Below, in pieces: positions 27,223 through 36,230 of a DNA stretch of 64,000 nucleotides. The notes beneath the pieces were generated by a model. That model had not been told where the DNA came from and ran no database searches. It worked only from the letters and a program-made list of their open reading frames with translations. This DNA is from PSRI01 sp041484195 (lineage in GTDB: Bacteria > Bacteroidota > Bacteroidia > Chitinophagales > Chitinophagaceae). Both the position numbers and the translations under genes were made by a program. The stretch is from positions 6,946 through 70,945 of the forward strand of contig JBGPHC010000022.1 of assembly GCA_041484195.1 (NCBI GenBank), written 5' to 3'. Numbering within the stretch: position 1 is the stretch's first letter; every line of letters begins with the position of its first letter.

Positions 27223-28536
27223 TTAAATAATCATGTTCAACAAAAGTACTCCTATCAGTCCAACTACCGCCACAATGGTTTCCATGATTGACCAGGAGCG
27301 CAAGGTATCTCTTATGCTCAGGTTGAAATATTCTTTAAAAAGCCAGAATCCGCCATCATTGACATGGGAAAACAGCAGACTGCCGGCTCCGACTGATAAG
27401 ACCATCAGGTTTGGATCCACATGTGATTGCTGCAACATGGGTGCTACAATCCCTGCCGCTGTTAATCCCGCGATGGTTGCTGACCCTATGCATAACCGTA
27501 TGGTAGCCGCAATCACCCATGCCATCACCAGAGGTGGTATGGGTTGGTGCTGCAGGGTGGCCGCGATACTGTTACTTACTCCACTGTCAGTCAACACCTG
27601 CTTGAAGGCTCCCGCGCCTGATATGATCAGAAGGATCATCGCAATATCTTTCACAGCATCTCCATAAACCGTCATGATATGGGTTATGGACATTTTTGTG
27701 CGCAAGCCGAGGGTATATGTGGCCACTATCAGGGCAATCAGCATGACGATAAGGGGATCGCCAAAAAAGACCGCCAGGACTTTGAGCTGGCTTGATTGAG
27801 GGAAAAGAAAAGGAATTACAGCCGTTGTAACCAAAAGTGCAACTGGAAGCAATGAGGCAAATATACTGTTGAATAATCCAGGTAACTTGTCTGCCGGGAT
27901 GGCTTTGGGTTTGAATGTCTGCAGCGGTTTGGATGAAATATTTTTGAGTGTCTGGGCAAATATCGGTCCCGCAATGATGATGGCCGGAATGGCAAGGCAA
28001 ATTCCATATAATAAGGTCAGGCCCATATTGGCGTGGAATTGGGTTACCAGGGCTGCTGGCGCAGGGTGTGGAGGCAGAAAACCATGGGTTACGGATAAGG
28101 AAGCAAGCATGGGCAGGCCTATATAAACTGCAGGTAATTTGTATTGATACGACACCGAAAAAATGAGTGGAACCATCAGCACAAAGCCGACATTATAAAA
28201 CAAGGGGATGCCGATTACAAAGCCTGTGATCATTAGGGCCCACTGAATATATTTGGTACCGAAAGCCTTCATCAGCGAAGCCGCGATCTTTTGCGCGCCG
28301 CCACTCTCTGCCACCAGTTTCCCAAGCATGGCCCCCAGAACTATCACGCCGGCCAGGGAACCCATCGTATCGCCAATACCTTTCTGAACGGAATTAGTGA
28401 TTTCAGTGAAAGGAATCCCTAGCAATAATCCCGCCAGCAGGGATACCATTAGGAAGGCCAGAAAGGCATTTACTTTTCCAAGAGTAATTAGCAAAACAAG
28501 TGCGGCGATACACAAGAAGATGATCAGTAGCGTCAT
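27223..28536 (-). CDS. GntP family permease (gluconate / D-serine-type H+ symporter)
   Basis: The product has 437 residues with about 12 transmembrane helices. The ATG at 28536 is used; the longer frame to 28566 would need TTG. Conserved GntP features include GLLLGIPF near the start, GIPLFYNVGFVLMVPL, LPPHPAP (the family substrate motif region) and the late GSATIAGLTAAGIVAP and SHVNDGGFWLFKEYF. The family includes gluconate transporters and the D-serine transporter DsdX. With the downstream D-serine-dehydratase-like gene, uptake of a D-hydroxyamino acid is the better guess here. It is the first gene of the operon. Confidence 0.9.
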   Translation of the reverse strand: MTLLIIFLCIAALVLLITLGKVNAFLAFLMVSLLAGLLLGIPFTEITNSVQKGIGDTMGSLAGVIVLGAMLGKLVAESGGAQKIAASLMKAFGTKYIQWALMITGFVIGIPLFYNVGFVLMVPLIFSVSYQYKLPAVYIGLPMLASLSVTHGFLPPHPAPAALVTQFHANMGLTLLYGICLAIPAIIIAGPIFAQTLKNISSKPLQTFKPKAIPADKLPGLFNSIFASLLPVALLVTTAVIPFLFPQSSQLKVLAVFFGDPLIVMLIALIVATYTLGLRTKMSITHIMTVYGDAVKDIAMILLIISGAGAFKQVLTDSGVSNSIAATLQHQPIPPLVMAWVIAATIRLCIGSATIAGLTAAGIVAPMLQQSHVDPNLMVLSVGAGSLLFSHVNDGGFWLFKEYFNLSIRDTLRSWSIMETIVAVVGLIGVLLLNMII

Positions 28537-28712
28537 GTAATAGGCGATGAATATGGGACAAAACAATGTTTCCTATCAAGTCAACCATTCGCACACTTGT
28601 AGTATAAAAAAATCAAACCTGCCTGCACTCAGGCTTCACGGTTACCTGCTGTAAATCTTGTCCGTAATTTAGACAAATAATTCTGTAATGAAGAAGTGGA
28701 ACCGGGATTGAT

Positions 28713-29180
28713 TCACCAGTTGTTCATCTGCTCAGGAACAATGCGCTCCAGCTTTTCCTTGTCAACTGGTTTGTCTTCCCAGTGCGGATCATATTTCACA
28801 AACCAGGAAAGCCACAAGGAACGTGACATCCGCATGAATATCGGTTGCAAGACAATCATCAATATCGCATTGGTGATCACCCATGCTAATAATCTCTGGT
28901 CACCATCGTTCAGGGAAAACCCTAATAGGAGCCACCATAGTATGAAAGTCATGATACTGAAAGCAACGGTAATGGCATAACTCACATAGGCCGTGCCATA
29001 GTAGAATCCCACTTCAATTTCAGTGGGCTGCCCGCAGACCGGGCAATTTTTATTCATTTTAAGGCAATCTTTCAGTTTATAGGGATTGGAATTTTGAAAT
29101 ATCTTTCCTCTTCTGCAGCGTGGGCACCTGTTGTCCAGCACACTAAACCAATAACCCGGCTTTCTCTGTTTACTTGTCAT
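28713..29180 (-). CDS. DUF983 membrane protein
   Basis: The 155-residue product has an N-terminal CPRCRRGKIF and a second NCPVCGQPTE pair, which together form a likely zinc ribbon. Two hydrophobic helices follow (about 72-95 and 100-122). FYYGTAYVSYA between them is typical of DUF983. The function is unknown. It lies 48 bp downstream of murF on the same strand, so it may share its transcript. Confidence 0.88.
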   Translation of the reverse strand: MTSKQRKPGYWFSVLDNRCPRCRRGKIFQNSNPYKLKDCLKMNKNCPVCGQPTEIEVGFYYGTAYVSYAITVAFSIMTFILWWLLLGFSLNDGDQRLLAWVITNAILMIVLQPIFMRMSRSLWLSWFVKYDPHWEDKPVDKEKLERIVPEQMNNW

Positions 29181-29228
29181 TAGTTATTTTAAAGTCTGCA
29201 AATTTCGTCAAAAATCTTATCAAAATCA

Positions 29229-30515
29229 CTATTTCCCGAAAGCATCCATTAATATTTCCATCTGGGTGCTACGGGAGCCTTTAATGAGGATGGTGCTTCC
29301 TGTAAGCGGATTTGCTTTCAGCCAGTCGCGCGCTTCCCCGGCATTCTTGAAAAACTGATATGAATGCCTGAGGTTGGCAAAATCTCCTCCTACAAGCACA
29401 ACCTGTTTCCATGGATATTTTTCGATCAACTTTAATAATTCCTGGTGTTCATCTATACTTTCCCTGCCCAATTCCATCATGCCTCCCAACAAGAGAACCT
29501 TGTCACCTTCGAGTCTGGAAAAATTTTCAATGGACAGTCTCATGCTGGAAGGATTTGCGTTGTAGGCGTCTAGAATTATTTTATTACCATTCTTTTCTAT
29601 CCATTGCGAACGACTGTTGGAAGGAGCATAATTTTCCAAAGCCGATTTTATATTCCGGGGAGCGACTTTGAAATAGTGCCCCACCGCTACGGCAGCCAGA
29701 ACATTTGGCAAATTGTATGTTCCCACCAATTGAGTCCGAATTCGGGGTATGGTTATCTCACCTGTGATTTGCATTTCAAGGAATGGATCACTGGCCAATA
29801 ATGCACCCCTTATGGGTTCGTCCCCTGTGCCATACCTGATCACGTTTTCAATTCCTTTGCACATCTCCCTCAAGTAGTCAAAATCCCACATCACAAATAC
29901 GGTTCCCTTATGCGTCCTTAGGAAATCAAATAGTTCACCTTTTGCTTTTCGAACTCCTTCAATTCCGCCGAATCCTTCAAGATGCGCCTTACCCACATTG
30001 GTGATAATTCCATGCGTGGGGAGCGTGTATTTGCAGTAAGCTTCAATTTCGCCTGGGTGATTGGCACCCATTTCAATCACGGCAATCTCGGCGTCTTTTT
30101 TAACGTTGAGTATGGTCAGCGGTATGCCGATATGGTTGTTGAGATTTCCCTGGGTTGTGCAGGTCCTGTAAGTGGAGGATAGCACCGCGTGTATGAGTTC
30201 TTTGGTGGTGGTTTTTCCATTGCTGCCGGTGATGGCCAGAAAGGGAATATTGAAATGGCCGCGATGGAATTTCGCGAGCTGCTGGAGTGCAAACAGGGAG
30301 TCATCCACTTTCAACAGTCGCTTGTCATTGAATCCAGGTTCTTCGTCAACCATCACATAAGATGCGCCAGCGTCCAGGGCCTGGCGGGCAAAATGGTTAC
30401 CGTTGAAATTCGGGCCCTTGAGGGCAATATAAATATCACCAGGTTTCAGCTTCCAGGTATCCGTTTGCACCGAAGGGTGCTGCTGATAAATCTGGTAGAT
30501 ATCGGCTATTTCCAT
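29229..30515 (-). CDS. murF: UDP-N-acetylmuramoyl-tripeptide--D-alanyl-D-alanine ligase
   Basis: This 428-residue Mur ligase makes the last cytoplasmic peptidoglycan precursor by adding D-Ala-D-Ala to UDP-MurNAc-tripeptide. It has the ATP P-loop AITGSNGKTTTKELI (about 92-106), the central EMGANHPGEI, and C-terminal LDAYNANPSSM typical of MurF. The length is normal. A TAATTTTG box lies 5 nt before the ATG. It is downstream of gldJ, but gldJ has a terminator between, so murF probably has its own promoter. Confidence 0.95.
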   Translation of the reverse strand: MEIADIYQIYQQHPSVQTDTWKLKPGDIYIALKGPNFNGNHFARQALDAGASYVMVDEEPGFNDKRLLKVDDSLFALQQLAKFHRGHFNIPFLAITGSNGKTTTKELIHAVLSSTYRTCTTQGNLNNHIGIPLTILNVKKDAEIAVIEMGANHPGEIEAYCKYTLPTHGIITNVGKAHLEGFGGIEGVRKAKGELFDFLRTHKGTVFVMWDFDYLREMCKGIENVIRYGTGDEPIRGALLASDPFLEMQITGEITIPRIRTQLVGTYNLPNVLAAVAVGHYFKVAPRNIKSALENYAPSNSRSQWIEKNGNKIILDAYNANPSSMRLSIENFSRLEGDKVLLLGGMMELGRESIDEHQELLKLIEKYPWKQVVLVGGDFANLRHSYQFFKNAGEARDWLKANPLTGSTILIKGSRSTQMEILMDAFGK

Positions 30516-30520
30516 TCGCG

Positions 30521-30528
30521 CAAAATTA
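30521..30528 (-). promoter_or_regulatory. -7 box (TAATTTTG) before murF
   Basis: Read on the minus strand this is TAATTTTG, fitting TAnnTTTG, with only 5 nt to the murF ATG. This again implies a leaderless or nearly leaderless mRNA. No clear -33 TTG is seen. Confidence 0.45.
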
Positions 30529-30641
30529 AGGGAAATGAAGAACAGGGCTTAAGTCCCGTGGAGGGAAGTACGAGTAATGGATTTGGGGAACTGCGATCGA
30601 AAGCATCAGTAATTGCCTGGAATCTGAATCCGAATCAAAGA

Positions 30642-30666
30642 AAAAACCCCTCCAAAGAAGGGGTTC
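30642..30666 (-). terminator. Rho-independent terminator of gldJ
   Basis: On the minus strand the stem AACCCCT pairs with AGGGGTT around a 7-nt loop and is followed by a T run. It begins 27 nt after the gldJ stop. Confidence 0.85.
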
Positions 30667-30692
30667 GCTATAGTAAGAATTTTATTGTCCGG

Positions 30693-32252
30693 TTATTTTC
30701 GCGAATTCTGTCTGCGTTTGCTCCAGGTGTTCCCGGTCTTGAATCCGTTACCTTCCTGGCTGCCTACGCGATCCATGGCACAACGGAAACCAACCGTGCT
30801 GCTGGACTGGTCTTCTTCCAGGAAACGACGTGTGCCCGGGCTAAGCCAATAAGCGCGATCATTCCAACTGCCACCCTTGATCACTCTCGACTTATCGCTG
30901 ATCAATGTAGTTTGTCCGTAGCCGTAAGTTACCTGAGAAGTTGAATCGCCATCCAGGTAATTGATCACATTACCTCTTTGATAATTGCGGCGGTTCTTGC
31001 TTTCCTCATCCGTAACATCAACTTTTATCACCCTGCCCAGACTATCTCTCTCAAATTCGCCATTATCATTTTTCTTGTATTTCTGGTAGCGGTTACCACG
31101 ATAGGGATTAAAATCATCCACGTCAACTGAATTGAGTGGCCTGTATACGTCGGATACCCACTCGTTCACATTGCCTGACATATTATACAAACCGAAACCA
31201 TTCGGAAAGAAAGCATCTACGGGGCCTGGGATAGAAGCATTATCGTTGAGACCACCGGCAACTCCCATCATGTCGCCATTACCGCGTTTAAAGTTTGCCA
31301 GGAATTTACCCTGCCAACTGCCATGGCGCGTATCGCGGAGTCCATTTACATTCTGGCTCCATGCATATACCTGCCTTTCCTTTATCAGTTCTTCCCCTGA
31401 GCCATTGGATTTTTTCTTTGGCTTGGGATTCTGGCTGATATATCCATAGGCTGCATATTCCCATTCGGCTTCTGTTGGGAGCCTGTAATTGGGCAACATG
31501 AATCCATCTTCGAATGTTACAGTATTCCTGGGTCTGCCATTGGCATCTGTGAGTGTATTTTTCTTGGGCTTTCCGGGTTGAGGCTGATACAGCCCTTTCA
31601 GGTAGGCCTGCGTATTGAAATTGTCCTGGCCCTGTCCCTGCATGGTCTTCAACTGGTTCTTATTGACATATCCCTTTTCAACCAGGATTCTCTCATTTAC
31701 CCTGTCGCTGCGCCAAAGACAAAAATCATTGGCCTGCTTCCAGTTCACACCAACCACAGGATAATAATTATAGGAAGGATGGCGGAAATAGTATTCCACG
31801 AGGGGTTCATTATAAGCCAGTTCATCTCTCCATACCAGCGTATCAGGCTTCGCGTCATCAATTACTTTTACGTATTGGGGATCATCAAATACTGCTTCCA
31901 GCCAATGCAGGTATTCACGGTAGTGAACATTCGCCACTTCAGTTCTGTCAACATAGAAAGAAGAAACCGTTACTCGACGCGGGATATTATTCCAGTCACC
32001 CATTACGTCTTCGTCAGTAGCACCCATTGTAAAAGTACCACCCTGCACAAACACCAGACCAGGGCCGGTTTTCTGCTCTTTTTCCTTGGACACGTTGAAA
32101 CCACCCATATTCTTATCATTGTAGTTCCAACCGGTTACTTCGGATTTCTCATGCTTGTTCTTACCAAAAGGGCCACCATTCTTACAGGAGGCAAGCAGCA
32201 AAAGAGCCGCGGATAAGAGAGCAAGGTTTTTCAAGTTAAATAGTCTTTGCAT
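30693..32252 (-). CDS. gldJ: Gliding-motility lipoprotein GldJ (FGE-sulfatase fold)
   Basis: The 519-residue lipoprotein has lipobox LLASC (Cys about 23) and then a formylglycine-generating-enzyme-like domain covering most of the chain: FVQGGTFTMGATDEDV, SSFYVDRTEVANVHYREYL, VVGVNWKQANDFCLWRSDRVNE, RLPTEAEWEYAAYG, MSGNVNEWVSDVY and RVIKGGSWNDRAYW. GldJ and GldK are FGE-fold lipoproteins required for the type IX secretion system and gliding. The WKQANDFCLWRSDRVNE region and the position next to porV and murF favour GldJ. It is divergent from porV across 747 bp. FGE catalytic cysteines are not expected in this family. Confidence 0.88.
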   Translation of the reverse strand: MQRLFNLKNLALLSAALLLLASCKNGGPFGKNKHEKSEVTGWNYNDKNMGGFNVSKEKEQKTGPGLVFVQGGTFTMGATDEDVMGDWNNIPRRVTVSSFYVDRTEVANVHYREYLHWLEAVFDDPQYVKVIDDAKPDTLVWRDELAYNEPLVEYYFRHPSYNYYPVVGVNWKQANDFCLWRSDRVNERILVEKGYVNKNQLKTMQGQGQDNFNTQAYLKGLYQPQPGKPKKNTLTDANGRPRNTVTFEDGFMLPNYRLPTEAEWEYAAYGYISQNPKPKKKSNGSGEELIKERQVYAWSQNVNGLRDTRHGSWQGKFLANFKRGNGDMMGVAGGLNDNASIPGPVDAFFPNGFGLYNMSGNVNEWVSDVYRPLNSVDVDDFNPYRGNRYQKYKKNDNGEFERDSLGRVIKVDVTDEESKNRRNYQRGNVINYLDGDSTSQVTYGYGQTTLISDKSRVIKGGSWNDRAYWLSPGTRRFLEEDQSSSTVGFRCAMDRVGSQEGNGFKTGNTWSKRRQNSRK

Positions 32253-32999
32253 TTTGCTGGATTTAAGCTAAATGATAACGGCCGGTAAGCTGCTTTATTG
32301 TATAAATGATTGTATAAAACTCAATGAATGATATGACATTATGCCACAATTATGCCAGGATACGCAATTTAGTTACTTTATCAGAATCGCCAATTTACTT
32401 ATCCCCATTTTGTTGATTAATTAAATGCTAAAATTCAGGACTCGAGCCTGCCGTAGTTGTCCTTCAAAGCCCTGTCAGGGATCTCCCGAAATCATCGGCA
32501 AGCCACTCTCAAACGCGCTGACCCCTTCATTATTATGAAAATCAGCTCCCCTTCCGGATCCTGGCAGGTGAAATTTGAATTCTGTCAGGCAATGGGCTTG
32601 AATTCATTTGAATTCATTCTTGAAATTCTAATTCTCTGCATCTATTTCCCAGCCAGGGAAATCCCGGGCATTTCACCGAAGGCCAGGGTCCTGTTCCTGC
32701 CCCGGGAGGGCCGGGCAACCTGGGGCCAAAGTGGTGAAAATCATATAAGAAAACAATAAATCCATACTGGAATCGTTCTTGCTCAGATGGAGCGGGATTG
32801 AAACCATGTTTTCTGTGATAAATACAATATAACTGTATAATTTCGCAGCCCGGATTCCATTCTCTACGGATATATTAAAGCAGAGAATCCCGGAACATCA
32901 TTCAGAAAACTCAAAATAAATTTCATAACCTCTAATTTCGGCTCGAATTTTGAAAAAAACTCTACTTTCAAATTCACTATCAATCAAATACAATTTCTG
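32253..32999. other. 747-bp divergent intergenic region between gldJ and porV
   Basis: It holds the promoters for gldJ (left) and porV (right). TAATTTCG near 32932 is one mismatch from TAnnTTTG and could serve porV. A GC-rich patch around 32650-32720 and short GAATTCATT-type direct repeats around 32600-32634 stand out. A 100-codon open frame (32457-32759, +) has no signal peptide, domain or coding-like composition, and I do not call it. It is long for this compact window, and an unannotated RNA cannot be excluded. Confidence 0.5.
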
Positions 33000-34163
33000 A
33001 TGAAAAGATCATTCAAGAGGTTTGCCATTCTAGCTGTGGCACTTATGAGTTTAGTCAAAATCGGCTTCAGCCAGTCCGCTGACCGAATCAATGTGGTTAC
33101 TACGGCTGTTCCTTTTTTAAGGATTTCACCGGATGCGCGTGCAGGAGGAATGGGTGATGTAGGGGTGGCAACTTCCCCTGATGCTAATTCGCAGTTTTAC
33201 AATCTGGCGAAATATCCATTTAATAAGAATCCGGGAGGTTTATCCCTGACCTACACTCCCTGGTTAAAAGATTTGGGATTAAACGATGTATATCTGGCCT
33301 CACTCGCCGGTTATTATAAAATTGATGAGCTGCAATCCATTTCGGCGTCTTTGAGATATTTTAGTCTGGGTAATATTCAATTTACCGATGCCCTGGGCAA
33401 TGATCTCAATTCATTCAGACCAAGGGAAGTGGGAGTGGATGTGGGATACTCAAGAAAGCTGTCGGATCATCTGTCATTGGGAGTTGCACTGCGCTATATC
33501 AATTCTAACCTGGCTGGAGGAGCCGCTGTAAACGGTGTATCCTATAAAGCAGGCAGCGCGGTTGCCGGAGATATTGGATTGTTCTACACAACCGCAAATG
33601 AAAGCGGGCAGGGATGGAATTTCGGCGCGGCCATGACCAACCTGGGTTCAAAAATTTCTTATACAAGCGATGCCACTCAAAAAGATTATATACCCGCCAA
33701 TTTGGGCCTGGGTGTCGGACATACCTGGGTAATCAATGAAGTGAACAAATTCACGCTGAACCTGGAGATCAATAAACTGTTGGTGCCCACTCCTCCGGAA
33801 TCCACCGGAGATTATTCAAAAGACTCCGCGGCTATAGCAGACTACAGAAGCAAGGGCGTAGTGGGAAGCTGGTTTAGTTCCTTTGTTGACGGCGAAGATT
33901 TTAAAGAACTTGCTTTTTCATTGGGCGCAGAATATTGGTATAACGACCAGTTTTCAGTTCGGACAGGTTACTATTACGAGGACAAGACCAAGGGCAACAG
34001 GAAATACCTGACCATGGGCGTGGGCTTGAAATATAATATGTTGGGCTTGAATTTCTCTTACCTCATTCCTTCGGGCAATGGAGTAAACAGAAACCCGCTT
34101 TCAAATACATTGCGCTTTAGCCTGATCTTCGACCTGAATAGTGGCGAAGGCAGCGCCAAATAG
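33000..34163 (+). CDS. porV: Type IX secretion outer-membrane protein PorV
   Basis: This 387-residue FadL-like barrel has a signal peptide ending near GFSQS (about 1-26). The start of the mature protein, AVPFLRISPDARAGGMGDVGVATSPDANSQFYNLAKYPF, is the PorV signature, and the chain ends with strand-rich RFSLIFDL. PorV shuttles type IX cargo from the translocon to the surface attachment complex. Its position beside gldJ matches the arrangement in gliding Bacteroidota. It is ended by a strong hairpin terminator at 34203-34230. Confidence 0.95.
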   Translation: MKRSFKRFAILAVALMSLVKIGFSQSADRINVVTTAVPFLRISPDARAGGMGDVGVATSPDANSQFYNLAKYPFNKNPGGLSLTYTPWLKDLGLNDVYLASLAGYYKIDELQSISASLRYFSLGNIQFTDALGNDLNSFRPREVGVDVGYSRKLSDHLSLGVALRYINSNLAGGAAVNGVSYKAGSAVAGDIGLFYTTANESGQGWNFGAAMTNLGSKISYTSDATQKDYIPANLGLGVGHTWVINEVNKFTLNLEINKLLVPTPPESTGDYSKDSAAIADYRSKGVVGSWFSSFVDGEDFKELAFSLGAEYWYNDQFSVRTGYYYEDKTKGNRKYLTMGVGLKYNMLGLNFSYLIPSGNGVNRNPLSNTLRFSLIFDLNSGEGSAK

Positions 34164-34202
34164 TGAATTTCGTTTATAATATTCCGTAAGATATTTGTGA
34201 AG

Positions 34203-34230
34203 GCCTCTCCAAATTCGGAGAGGCTTTTTT
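34203..34230 (+). terminator. Terminator of porV
   Basis: The 8-bp perfect stem GCCTCTCC / GGAGAGGC with loop AAATTC is followed by six T. It lies 39 nt after the porV stop and 15 nt before the ispF ATG. Confidence 0.9.
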
Positions 34231-34245
34231 ATTTTAGCAAAAAAA

Positions 34246-34722
34246 ATGTCGTACAGGATCGGTTTTGGAATCGATTTCCACCAGCTTGCAACTGAAAGGG
34301 AGTTATGGATAGGAGGTGTAAAAATTCCTCATCACAAGGGTTCATTAGGTCACAGCGACGCCGACGTGCTCCTGCATGCCATTTGTGATGCCATGCTGGG
34401 CGCGGCATGCCTCGGCGATATTGGAACGCATTTTCCGGATACCGAGGCAGAATTCAAAAACATTGACAGTAAGATTCTATTGGGCCGTTGTTTTTCCCTC
34501 ATCTCCAAAGAAGGTTACAGCATCGTAAACATTGACTCCAGCATTTGCCTGGAGCTGCCCAAAATAAAACCCTATGTGGCAGAAATGCAGCAGGTGATTT
34601 CCGACATCCTTGAATTGGACCTGCGTGATATTTCCATAAAAGCCACTACCACCGAAAAAATGGGTTTTGTCGGGAGAGAAGAAGGGCTTGCCGCCTATGC
34701 AACAATCCTGCTCAGGTCTTGA
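34246..34722 (+). CDS. ispF: 2-C-methyl-D-erythritol 2,4-cyclodiphosphate synthase
   Basis: This 158-residue enzyme of the non-mevalonate isoprenoid pathway converts CDP-ME-2-phosphate to the cyclic diphosphate. Metal ligands are Asp and His in IDFHQ (about 9-12) and His in GHSDADVLLHA. The closing TTTEKMGFVGREEG is the family signature. A TATTTTAG stretch ends 8 nt before the ATG and may be its -7 box, overlapping the tail of the porV terminator. Confidence 0.97.
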   Translation: MSYRIGFGIDFHQLATERELWIGGVKIPHHKGSLGHSDADVLLHAICDAMLGAACLGDIGTHFPDTEAEFKNIDSKILLGRCFSLISKEGYSIVNIDSSICLELPKIKPYVAEMQQVISDILELDLRDISIKATTTEKMGFVGREEGLAAYATILLRS

Positions 34723-34844
34723 TGAAATCCCCAATGAGAAGAATGAATTCAGGAATATTCTGATTGATTTGAATTTGGGGCCTCCGGTCCACTTTGAATT
34801 TCTGCCAAGCGCGGTTTTCTTGATCTCACCTGATTCTTAATTCT

Positions 34845-34852
34845 TATTTTTG
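34845..34852 (+). promoter_or_regulatory. -7 box (TATTTTTG) before dut
   Basis: This is a full match to TAnnTTTG with 5 nt to the dut ATG. A TTG at 34820-34822, 22 nt before the box, is correctly spaced for a -33 element. This is the best-supported of the close-in promoters. Confidence 0.55.
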
Positions 34853-34857
34853 TCACC

Positions 34858-35301
34858 ATGCCGCAATTAGATGTAAGAATCATCAACAAATCTGATAACC
34901 CACTTCCCGCCTATGCAACAGTGGGAGCGGCGGGTATGGACATCAGGGCTTATTTGCAGGATCCCATCACCATCCTGCCTTTGGAACGATACCTGGCTCC
35001 CACCGGTTTATTCATTGAACTGCCACCTGGCTACGAGGCCCAGGTAAGACCCAGGAGTGGATTGGCCATAAAGCATGGTATCACCTGTCTCAACTCACCG
35101 GGCACTATTGATTCAGATTACCGGGGTGAGATCAGGGTGATACTGATCAATCTTTCCGGAGAAGAGCAAACCATTCACCCTGGAGACAGAATCGCCCAAC
35201 TGGTGATTCAGAAAGTGGAACAGGTGATGTGGAAAGAATCAGAAACAATCGATGAGACTGCGAGGAATGCGGGTGGATTCGGACATACAGGCAAAAAATA
35301 A
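34858..35301 (+). CDS. dut: Deoxyuridine 5'-triphosphate nucleotidohydrolase (dUTPase)
   Basis: This 147-residue trimeric dUTPase has all five motifs: AAGMDIRA, RPRSGLAIKHGI, LNSPGTIDSDYRGEI (catalytic Asp), GDRIAQLVI and the C-terminal NAGGFGHTGK flap. It removes dUTP and supplies dUMP. The DUF4292 lipoprotein gene follows 8 bp downstream, so they are probably one transcript. Confidence 0.97.
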   Translation: MPQLDVRIINKSDNPLPAYATVGAAGMDIRAYLQDPITILPLERYLAPTGLFIELPPGYEAQVRPRSGLAIKHGITCLNSPGTIDSDYRGEIRVILINLSGEEQTIHPGDRIAQLVIQKVEQVMWKESETIDETARNAGGFGHTGKK

Positions 35302-35309
35302 TCTATCAA

Positions 35310-36137
35310 ATGCACCGCACACGGATCAGACTTTTATTTTTCATTGCAATCCTTTCAGGTCTTAATTTCAGTTGCCGGTCATCCCGAAAGATCCAGTCGG
35401 CCATGACCCAAAAAGATTCATCCCACACGGTTGTAGTCAATCCCGGAGAAGCGGATACCACGAAGCTGGTGCGTGCGGCATTTCATCAAATTGACCTTAA
35501 CCATATCGACTTCCACACGTTCAACGCAAAGGTCAAGGTGAATTATACCGACAGCAAGCAAAGCAACTACGATTTCAATGCATTTATCCGAATGAAGGAA
35601 GACAGTGTGATATGGTTGTCGATCAACGCCGCTTTGGGCATTGAAGCATTCCGGGTTTTGATCCGGCCCGACAGCGTTTATATAATGGATAAGCTGGGCA
35701 AGACGATCCAGTACAAATCCCTGGAATACCTCCGGGATATTGCGCAGTTACCAATTGACTTCTATACTCTCCAGGACCTGATCCTGGGTAATCCCGTTTT
35801 TTTGGATAGTACCAATGTTGTGACTTATAAAGAAACGGAAACGACCACTTCCCTGGCGACCCTGGGTGCATTTTTTAAGCATCTTATAACAGCCCGAAAA
35901 GGTGATTTTGCTATCTTACACAGTAAACTCGATGACGTGGACGTGGTGAGAAACCGGACGGCCGATTTCACATATGAAGATTTTATAAAGGTTAATGGAA
36001 AGAATTTTTCCACCAAACGCACGATCACAATATCGGAAAAGAACAAGCTCAACGTGGATCTCAATTTTAAGTCGGTGGACTTCGACAAGAATCTCAGCTA
36101 TCCTTTTCCGGTGCCACGTAATTATAAAGTGAAATAA
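35310..36137 (+). CDS. DUF4292 family lipoprotein
   Basis: The 275-residue product has a lipoprotein signal ending NFSC (Cys about residue 22), then a DUF4292 domain with LolA/LppX-like beta character (FNAKVKVNYTDSKQSNYDFNAFIRMKEDSVIWLS). The family occurs almost only in Bacteroidota between dut and an EnvC-like gene, as here. A role in carrying lipids or lipoproteins to the outer membrane is plausible from the fold but unproven. The next gene starts 93 bp later on the same strand. Confidence 0.82.
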   Translation: MHRTRIRLLFFIAILSGLNFSCRSSRKIQSAMTQKDSSHTVVVNPGEADTTKLVRAAFHQIDLNHIDFHTFNAKVKVNYTDSKQSNYDFNAFIRMKEDSVIWLSINAALGIEAFRVLIRPDSVYIMDKLGKTIQYKSLEYLRDIAQLPIDFYTLQDLILGNPVFLDSTNVVTYKETETTTSLATLGAFFKHLITARKGDFAILHSKLDDVDVVRNRTADFTYEDFIKVNGKNFSTKRTITISEKNKLNVDLNFKSVDFDKNLSYPFPVPRNYKVK

Positions 36138-36230
36138 TTTTAACAAATACAGAAGCAATCTGGGCCAGTCGTTCCCGTTAGAACCTGGTAACCTTTTTAA
36201 AAGAATTAAGAACCCGGTTAAATATTTATC

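Noticed and set aside
32457..32759. 100-codon open frame between gldJ and porV
   Set aside because: No recognisable domain, signal or coding-like residue pattern; the region looks intergenic.
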